Assembly (NCBI GenBank): GCA_964542895.1 | Contig: CAZIWT010000001.1 | Span: 1 to 64,000, forward strand | Length of the DNA stretch: 64,000 nucleotides | Source: Zymogenus sp964542895 | GTDB lineage: Bacteria > Desulfobacterota > Zymogenia > Zymogenales > Zymogenaceae | Reading direction: 5' to 3' | In this document: positions 59,220 to 64,000 of the stretch, one piece after another | Position numbering within the stretch: the stretch's first letter is position 1 | Layout: every line of letters starts with the position of its first letter | The notes under the pieces: model-generated | The model's database searches: none | Told to the model about the DNA's origin: nothing | The model's input: the letters and a program-made list of their open reading frames with translations, nothing else | Position numbers and translations under genes: made by a program

Positions 59220-59890
59220 GACTCAAAAGCTTTTTTGGGGCGCTGCTTCTTGTAATTATTGCCTCAACCTTCACATCCAGTCCCCTCTTCGCCGTCGAGC
59301 GAAAGGCGGAGATACTGGGGGCTCGCGTGGCGATCCACGGGGTCCCGGACGCCAACACCAAGGCGATCGCCCATGTCAATCGTGGGGTGATCGTTGACGT
59401 GATTGGAAGGGGGGAAAATCCCACCCGGGTCGTGGTGGTCACGGAGTACTGGTACAAGATAAGCTACAGGGGGAAGACCGGCTGGGTATTCGGCCAGTTT
59501 TTAAACCTAGACTCGAACAAGAGGGGACTTACCCGGGTGTTCACGTTAAAGGAGCTGATCGAGTACTGCGAGATCGAGACGGCTAACCTCAAAAGGACGA
59601 GGGAGGCGGGCGCCCACGAGGCGTTGATCGAGTTTTCCAGGGCCTTCCTGAAAGACCTCAATGATATCTCGACAGACCCGATCCTCTCTCCCTACTACGG
59701 GGAGCTTGACGGCTACAGGGCGCTCGACGCATACTACCTCGCCCTGGGGTACCTCGGCGGTGGCGACAAGGATGCGGCGGCGGACCTTACGGATAAGATA
59801 TCGAATGTATTTCCCAATATTAAGCTTCCGGACGGGAGGAAAACGGGGGACCTCATTTTCGAGCTGAAAAGTCTCATCGATAATAATTGA
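59216..59890 (+). CDS. Secreted SH3-domain protein
   Basis: 224 residues. A signal peptide (about 1-27) ends near LFA, then a bacterial SH3-like domain (about 30-100): VAIHGVPDANTKAIAHV, VDVIGRGENP, WYKISYRGKTGWVFGQFL. Bacterial SH3 domains often bind peptidoglycan or are fused to hydrolases. The remaining 120 residues are helical (TPR-like EALIEFSRAFLKDL, YRALDAYYLALGYLGGG) and not recognised. It is translationally coupled to the EI24-like gene. Confidence 0.82.
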   Translation: MRLKSFFGALLLVIIASTFTSSPLFAVERKAEILGARVAIHGVPDANTKAIAHVNRGVIVDVIGRGENPTRVVVVTEYWYKISYRGKTGWVFGQFLNLDSNKRGLTRVFTLKELIEYCEIETANLKRTREAGAHEALIEFSRAFLKDLNDISTDPILSPYYGELDGYRALDAYYLALGYLGGGDKDAAADLTDKISNVFPNIKLPDGRKTGDLIFELKSLIDNN

Positions 59891-59925
59891 CGGGGCGGGT
59901 GGATAGAAGATCGGATGCCTCTGAA

Positions 59926-59949
59926 TTGCGCCACCTTTTGGTAACGCAA
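59926..59949 (+). repeat. Hairpin in the leader of the acyl-CoA synthetase gene
   Basis: TTGCG (59926-59930) and CGCAA (59945-59949) enclose ACC and GGT around a TTTT loop. There is no T-tract after it, so it is not a terminator. A TATAAA box follows at 59952, but no -35 is well spaced from it. Confidence 0.3.
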
Positions 59950-59988
59950 GGTATAAATAAGAACACCATAACTGTAAAAGAGCATACC

Positions 59989-61398
59989 ATGGCCAAGGTC
60001 GATATATTTTTCAATCCTAAGAGCATGGCGGTTATCGGCGCCTCAGAAAATCCGAGGAAGGGCGGAAATATAGTCATCAGAAACCTCCTCGATTTCGGCT
60101 ACGGGGGAAAGATCTATCCCGTGAATCCGAAGGCGGCGGCGGCCGGGGGCGAGATCCTGGGGTTTACGGCCTACGACTCGATCGCGTCCATCCCGGAGGG
60201 GCCGGAGCTCGCCATGATCGTCATCCCGAGGGACCTGGTGCCCGAGGCGGTCGCCCAGTGCGGCGAGGCGGGGGTCAAGGGGATCATCATCTCCACCGCC
60301 GGGTTTTCCGACTCCGGCGAGGAGGTGGGGGTAAACCTCGAGGCGGAGATAAAAAAATCGATCGAGAAGTACAACCTCAGGATCATGGGGCCGAACAGCA
60401 TCGGCACGATAAACGTAAAGGACTCCTTCGTCACGTCGATCACGACCCTCGACAAACCGAAGAAGAGGGGGTCGGTCTCGTTCTTCGGCCAGACCGGGAT
60501 GTTCGCCAGCGGTTTCTTCAGGTGGATAACCTCCTCCCAAAATTTTTCTATTGCGAAGGTTGCCTGCCTGGGGAACAAGGCGGACATCGACGAGTGCGAC
60601 GTCCTCGAATATCTGGGCAGGGACCCGGAGACGGACGTTGTGGGGATATACTTCGAGGGGGTTAGGGACGGGAGGCGATTCATCGATACGGCGAGGGAGG
60701 TGACGAGGAAAAAACCGGTAGTGGTCTTGAAATCGGGGAGGACCGAGACCGGCGCCAGGGCCATATCCTCCCACACGGGGACGCTCGCCGGAAGCGACAA
60801 GATCTACGACGGGGTCTTCGAGGCCTCGGGGCTTGTCCGGGTTGAGGACTTCGACCACTTCTACGACGCCCTGAAGGCCTTTTCCTACGTCCCCCTCCCG
60901 AAGGGGAACAGGCTCGGCGTGATCTCGATAACGGGCGTGGGGTGCGTGCTGACGGCGGACTACGCCGGCGCCCACGGCCTCGTCATCCCATCCCTCTCCG
61001 ATTCGTTAAAAAGCGAGATGAGGGAGGTCTTCCCGGACTGGGCCTCGGTGGGAAATCCGGTCGACATGTGGTTCGCCATAGAGAACGTAGGGCCGAAGAA
61101 AGCCTACGAGGCGCTGACCAGAAAGCTCGCGGCGGACGATCGATTCGACCTCATCCTCGTGATCTTTACGCTCATCCCGGAGTCCGACTTTAACGCCGCG
61201 GAAGTCATCTCCAAGATCAGGGACGAAAACCCGGACAAGGTCTTCCTCACCTGCTTCATGGCCGGGGAGCTCTCGATGTATCGCAGGTGGTACTCCGAAT
61301 TCGAGGAGAAAAAAATACCGGTCTTTCCGGATCCCGGGAGGATGATCAGGGCCGCCGCCTCCCTCTACAGGTACAGTGAATTCAAGAAAAACCGTTGA
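59989..61398 (+). CDS. ADP-forming acyl-CoA synthetase, CoA-binding (alpha) half
   Basis: 469 residues. FFNPKSMAVIGASENPRKGGNIV opens a CoA-binding Rossmann domain, and two succinyl-CoA-ligase-like domains follow. SSHTGTLAGSDKIYDGVF contains the phospho-histidine of NDP-forming acetyl-CoA synthetases, and VISITGVGCVLTADYA is the second-domain opening. Such enzymes make ATP from acetyl-CoA or other acyl-CoA and ADP. The ATP-grasp (beta) half is absent, so it must be encoded elsewhere or this is a regulatory relative. The ATG at 59989 was preferred to a frame from 59887 with a non-homologous extension. Confidence 0.88.
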   Translation: MAKVDIFFNPKSMAVIGASENPRKGGNIVIRNLLDFGYGGKIYPVNPKAAAAGGEILGFTAYDSIASIPEGPELAMIVIPRDLVPEAVAQCGEAGVKGIIISTAGFSDSGEEVGVNLEAEIKKSIEKYNLRIMGPNSIGTINVKDSFVTSITTLDKPKKRGSVSFFGQTGMFASGFFRWITSSQNFSIAKVACLGNKADIDECDVLEYLGRDPETDVVGIYFEGVRDGRRFIDTAREVTRKKPVVVLKSGRTETGARAISSHTGTLAGSDKIYDGVFEASGLVRVEDFDHFYDALKAFSYVPLPKGNRLGVISITGVGCVLTADYAGAHGLVIPSLSDSLKSEMREVFPDWASVGNPVDMWFAIENVGPKKAYEALTRKLAADDRFDLILVIFTLIPESDFNAAEVISKIRDENPDKVFLTCFMAGELSMYRRWYSEFEEKKIPVFPDPGRMIRAAASLYRYSEFKKNR

Positions 61399-61446
61399 GC
61401 CGAAGGGTGATTGATATATGAAATCCCAATTCGGCCTGATACAAAG

Positions 61447-61490
61447 CGGGCGTTGAGCCCGGTTTATTTGAGACATTTTAAACCGTTTTT
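61447..61490 (+). terminator. Terminator with overlapping hairpins before lgt
   Basis: CGGTTTA (61460-61466) pairs with TAAACCG (61479-61485) and is followed by TTTTT (61486-61490), a plausible rho-independent terminator. Just upstream CGGGC (61447-61451) pairs with GCCCG (61457-61461), sharing two bases with the first stem, so the folds compete slightly. It sits 13 nt before the lgt start, which is close for a terminator. Confidence 0.5.
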
Positions 61491-61502
61491 CAGGAAAAAA
61501 TC

Positions 61503-62351
61503 GTGATACCTTACCCGAACATCGATCCGGTTATTGTAAAGATCTGGAAGCTGGAGATCCGCTGGTACGGGATAATGTACCTCCTCGGCTTTATCGCCGC
61601 CTTTTTAGTCATCGGGCACCTGGCAAAGAAAAAAGATATTAAGCTCACCGGAGACGACCTCTGGGACTATATTTTTTACCTGATGCTGGGGGTGATAGTG
61701 GGCGGCAGGCTCGGCTACTGTCTTTTCTACTGGCCGGGGGGGCCGGGGGCGTTCTTCTCAAACCCCCTGATGCTGTTCGCCGTCTGGCAGGGGGGGATGT
61801 CCTTTCACGGCGGCTTCGCCGGCGTTCTACTCGCCGTAATATACTGCTCGTGGAGAAAGGGGATACCCTTCTACGACATAGCGGACATCACCGCCGTCGC
61901 CGGCCCCATAGGGATAGGGCTGGGAAGGATCGGAAACTTCATCAACGGCGAGCTCTGGGGGCGGGCCACAGACGTGTCCTGGTGCATGGTCTTCCCGCTG
62001 GACGAGCTGTCTCTCTGCCGCCACCCCTCCCAGCTCTACGAGTCGTTTCTTGAGGGGCTTCTCCTCTTTATCATCATCTTTGTAATGAACGTAAGGGGCG
62101 TGAGGCGGGGAATCCCCACCTGGTCTTTCTTCGCATTTTACGGCCTTTTTCGCTTCTTCGCGGAGTTTTACCGCCAGCCGGATCCCCACCTCGGATACAT
62201 CGTCGGCCCCTTGAGCATGGGACAGCTCTTGACGCTCCCGATGATTCTTATCGGGGGCGTAATGATAATATACCTCCTCGCCAAAGGTGATGAAAACCCC
62301 GGCGCCAAAAAAAGTGGGCAAAAAGGTAAAGGGGAGGAAGTAAGACCATGA
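61503..62351 (+). CDS. lgt: Prolipoprotein diacylglyceryl transferase
   Basis: 282 residues, seven-helix membrane enzyme that puts diacylglycerol on the lipobox cysteine of prolipoproteins. IPYPNIDPVIVKIW and RWYGIMYLLGF are typical of the start; GGRLGYCLFY, the SFHGGFAG motif and GRIGNFINGELWGR, with the essential Arg, are the hallmarks. It starts with GTG after AGGAA. The C-terminal tail is Lys-rich and overlaps pyk by 4 bp. It should act on the Wza-like lipoprotein of this window. Confidence 0.96.
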   Translation: MIPYPNIDPVIVKIWKLEIRWYGIMYLLGFIAAFLVIGHLAKKKDIKLTGDDLWDYIFYLMLGVIVGGRLGYCLFYWPGGPGAFFSNPLMLFAVWQGGMSFHGGFAGVLLAVIYCSWRKGIPFYDIADITAVAGPIGIGLGRIGNFINGELWGRATDVSWCMVFPLDELSLCRHPSQLYESFLEGLLLFIIIFVMNVRGVRRGIPTWSFFAFYGLFRFFAEFYRQPDPHLGYIVGPLSMGQLLTLPMILIGGVMIIYLLAKGDENPGAKKSGQKGKGEEVRP

Positions 62352-63757
62352 GACCGACGAAAATTATCTGCACGCTGGGCCCCGCCACGGAGTCGATCGA
62401 CATGATAAGGGCGCTTTCCGAGGCCGGGATGAGTACTGTGAGGCTCAACTTCTCCCACGGAACCCACGAAGGACACAAAAAGACCGTCGAGGCGGTACGA
62501 AAGGTGGAGAAGGAGATAGGAAGACCCGTCGGGATAATCGTCGATCTCGCGGGCCCGAAGATAAGGGTGAAGGACGTCCCCGGCGGAATATTACAGCTCG
62601 ATGACGGAGGCGAGATCAGGCTCACGGGAAGCGCGGCGAAAGAGTCCGGCCTTCTCGCGATAAACTACCCCCACATCGCCCGGGAGATGAAGCCGGGCGA
62701 GAGGATATTTATTTCTGACGGGACGATCGAGCTTGAGGTAACCGGAATCGACGGGGACGAGATAAGGGCGCTTGTGAAGAACGGCGGGGAGATAACGCCT
62801 GGGAAGGGGGTCAACCTCCCGGACACTGAGCTCTCGATAGAGTCGATCACCGAAAAGGACAGGGAAGACCTCGCCTTCGGCCTCGGCCTCGGGGTCGACT
62901 GGGTCGCCCTCTCCTTTGTGAGGAGCGCCGATGACGTGAAGACGATAAAGGGGCTCATCGCCGAAGCAGGAAAGGACGTCCCTGTGATCGCAAAGATCGA
63001 GAAGACGGAAGCGCTGACCAACATCGCCTCCATCCTCGAAGTATCAGACGGAATACTCGTCGCCCGGGGGGACCTGGGCGTGGAGACCCCCCTCGAGGAG
63101 GTTCCGCTGGTGCAGAAAATCCTGATCCGCCTCGCCAACGAGGTGGGAAAGCCGGTTATCGTGGCGACGCACATGCTGGAGAGCATGATCCATGAGAAGC
63201 GCCCCACGCGGGCCGAGGCTTCGGACGTGGCAAACGCCGTGATCGACGGGAGCGACGCCTTGCTTCTCTCCGGGGAGACGGCCGTGGGGAAACACCCGGT
63301 TAAGGCGGTGGCCACCATGGCAAACATTGCGAACACGGCGAAGGACGGACTTCACTCCGAGGACTGGGAGAGCTCCGTCGAGAAATACAGGGAGGAGAGT
63401 GTTACCCACGCCGTGTGCCACGCCGCATATCACACGGCGAAGGACTTAAGCGCCTCGGTGATAATCACCCCCACCTCCACCGGCACGACCCCCAGGATGG
63501 TGGCCCGCTACAAGCCTAAGCAGCCGATCGTCGCCCTCTCCCCAAAGATCGACACGATAAGGAGGCTTACGCTCTCTTTCAACATATTTGCCCGCCTCGT
63601 TAAGTTCAACGACAACATGGACGACCTGATCAGAACGGCGAAGGAGGAGGCGATAAAGTCGGGGTTCGTGAAAAGCGGCGATATCGCCGTCATCACGGCG
63701 GGATTTCCGCCCGGGGTCGCCGGCACCACAAACCTCATTCGGGTCGAGATCATCTGA
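62348..63757 (+). CDS. pyk: Pyruvate kinase
   Basis: 469 residues, converting phosphoenolpyruvate and ADP to pyruvate and ATP. TKIICTLGPAT and RLNFSHG are the N-terminal signatures; AKIEKTEAL holds the catalytic Lys, VARGDLGVE the metal ligands, and ATHMLESMIHEKRPTRAEASDVANAV the substrate region. The C-terminal domain (about 350-469) is of normal length with no added PEP-utiliser domain. Translationally coupled to lgt. A weak hairpin (CTGAG/CTCAG, 63754-63768) spans the stop codon. Confidence 0.97.
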   Translation: MRPTKIICTLGPATESIDMIRALSEAGMSTVRLNFSHGTHEGHKKTVEAVRKVEKEIGRPVGIIVDLAGPKIRVKDVPGGILQLDDGGEIRLTGSAAKESGLLAINYPHIAREMKPGERIFISDGTIELEVTGIDGDEIRALVKNGGEITPGKGVNLPDTELSIESITEKDREDLAFGLGLGVDWVALSFVRSADDVKTIKGLIAEAGKDVPVIAKIEKTEALTNIASILEVSDGILVARGDLGVETPLEEVPLVQKILIRLANEVGKPVIVATHMLESMIHEKRPTRAEASDVANAVIDGSDALLLSGETAVGKHPVKAVATMANIANTAKDGLHSEDWESSVEKYREESVTHAVCHAAYHTAKDLSASVIITPTSTGTTPRMVARYKPKQPIVALSPKIDTIRRLTLSFNIFARLVKFNDNMDDLIRTAKEEAIKSGFVKSGDIAVITAGFPPGVAGTTNLIRVEII

Positions 63758-63790
63758 GATCTACTCAGACTATTTTCCCACTAAAATAAT

Positions 63791-63819
63791 TTGACATAGC
63801 AAACGAAAGGTGATAAATG
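63791..63819 (+). promoter_or_regulatory. Promoter for the UroD-family gene
   Basis: TTGACA at 63791-63796, a 17-bp spacer and TAAATG at 63814-63819, with TG at 63811-63812 making an extended -10. The predicted start near 63826 is about 26 nt before the ATG at 63852. Confidence 0.5.
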
Positions 63820-63851
63820 ACACGGGAAACTTTTTGTAGAAAGGTCCTTTT

Positions 63852-64000
63852 ATGAACACGCGCGAGAGATTTCACGCCACGTGCAGTTTTGAAAAGCCGG
63901 ACAGGCCGGTGCGCTGGGAGACGATAGGCTACTGGACGGAGACCCTCGACCGCTGGCACAAGGAGGGTCTCCCGGAGACGGTCATCGACAACGTCTTTAC
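63852..64000 (+). CDS. Uroporphyrinogen decarboxylase-family protein, 5' fragment
   Basis: Only the first 49 codons are present; the gene runs off the window. NTRERF near the start, FEKPDRPVRWE and GYWTETLDRWHKEGLP are typical of the UroD/MtaA-like family seen in anaerobes, which includes methyltransferases acting on corrinoid proteins as well as true uroporphyrinogen decarboxylase. The ETxxRWxxEGLP pattern points to the non-HemE group. AAAGGT precedes the ATG at 63852. Confidence 0.75.
   Translation, partial: MNTRERFHATCSFEKPDRPVRWETIGYWTETLDRWHKEGLPETVIDNVF

Noticed and set aside
1..64000. CRISPR arrays, tRNA/rRNA genes, insertion sequences, toxin-antitoxin or phage-defence systems
   Set aside because: No regularly spaced repeats, tRNA T-loop patterns in a cloverleaf context, transposases or nuclease/helicase defence proteins were found on either strand.

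Overview
The window looks like chromosome from a Gram-negative, probably anaerobic bacterium of deltaproteobacterial (Desulfobacterota-like) character. The sequence shows a lipoprotein-modifying Lgt, a TonB-like protein and an outer-membrane polysaccharide export lipoprotein, which require a diderm envelope. Coding DNA is GC-rich, prefers AGG for arginine and ATA for isoleucine, uses TTG starts often, and packs genes into translationally coupled runs. The lineage is an inference from style and gene content, not a measured placement. I see no tRNA, rRNA, CRISPR array, insertion sequence or phage gene.

Layout, left to right. (1) 97-16188, plus strand: a near-consensus promoter (TTGACA, 17 bp, TATAAT) precedes four consecutive, different GH57 alpha-glucan enzymes, a GalT-family nucleotidyltransferase and a GT5 glycogen synthase. 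A PAS/GAF histidine kinase and two SAM methyltransferases follow. This is a glycogen-type synthesis and remodelling operon built on GH57 rather than GH13 enzymes. (2) 16306-18254: two AT-richer secreted-protein genes, each with its own promoter. The first is a small stand-alone domain and the second a transglutaminase-like protein; by eye they share a PPC-like beta domain. (3) 18330-22059: a minus-strand operon (Sir2 deacylase, hexapeptide acyltransferase, WG-repeat protein) diverges from a tonB-like gene, with two strong back-to-back promoters and an inverted repeat between them. (4) 22083-29832, plus strand: PAP2 phosphatase, a WbpD/WbpE-like acetyltransferase and aminotransferase pair, hisH-hisA, hisF, rsmD, coaD and a class I aminotransferase.

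(5) 30333-52990, minus strand: a large surface-polysaccharide locus. Read in its own direction it runs ExeA-like ATPase, HD-GYP protein, Wza-like export lipoprotein, Wzz/BY-kinase fusion, Wzy-like polymerase and five GT4 glycosyltransferases. A terminator and a new promoter then separate a second unit: GT2 glycosyltransferase, methyltransferase, DegT aminotransferase, small membrane protein, radical SAM/SPASM enzyme, GT4, WbqC-like protein, PIG-L deacetylase, DegT aminotransferase, WecA-type initiating transferase, and DUF4911 and AMMECR1 proteins. Together these describe assembly, amino-sugar decoration and export of a heteropolysaccharide. No Wzx flippase is visible.

(6) 53235-56786, minus strand: a nucleoside phosphorylase-family protein, a SUMF1-domain protein without the catalytic cysteines, and a zinc-ribbon membrane protein. 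(7) 57049-64000, plus strand: glycerate 2-kinase, an EI24/CysZ-like membrane protein, an SH3-domain protein, an alpha-half acyl-CoA synthetase, lgt, pyruvate kinase, and the start of a uroporphyrinogen-decarboxylase-family gene cut by the window edge. Glycerate 2-kinase and pyruvate kinase bracket the lower glycolytic steps (2-phosphoglycerate to pyruvate).
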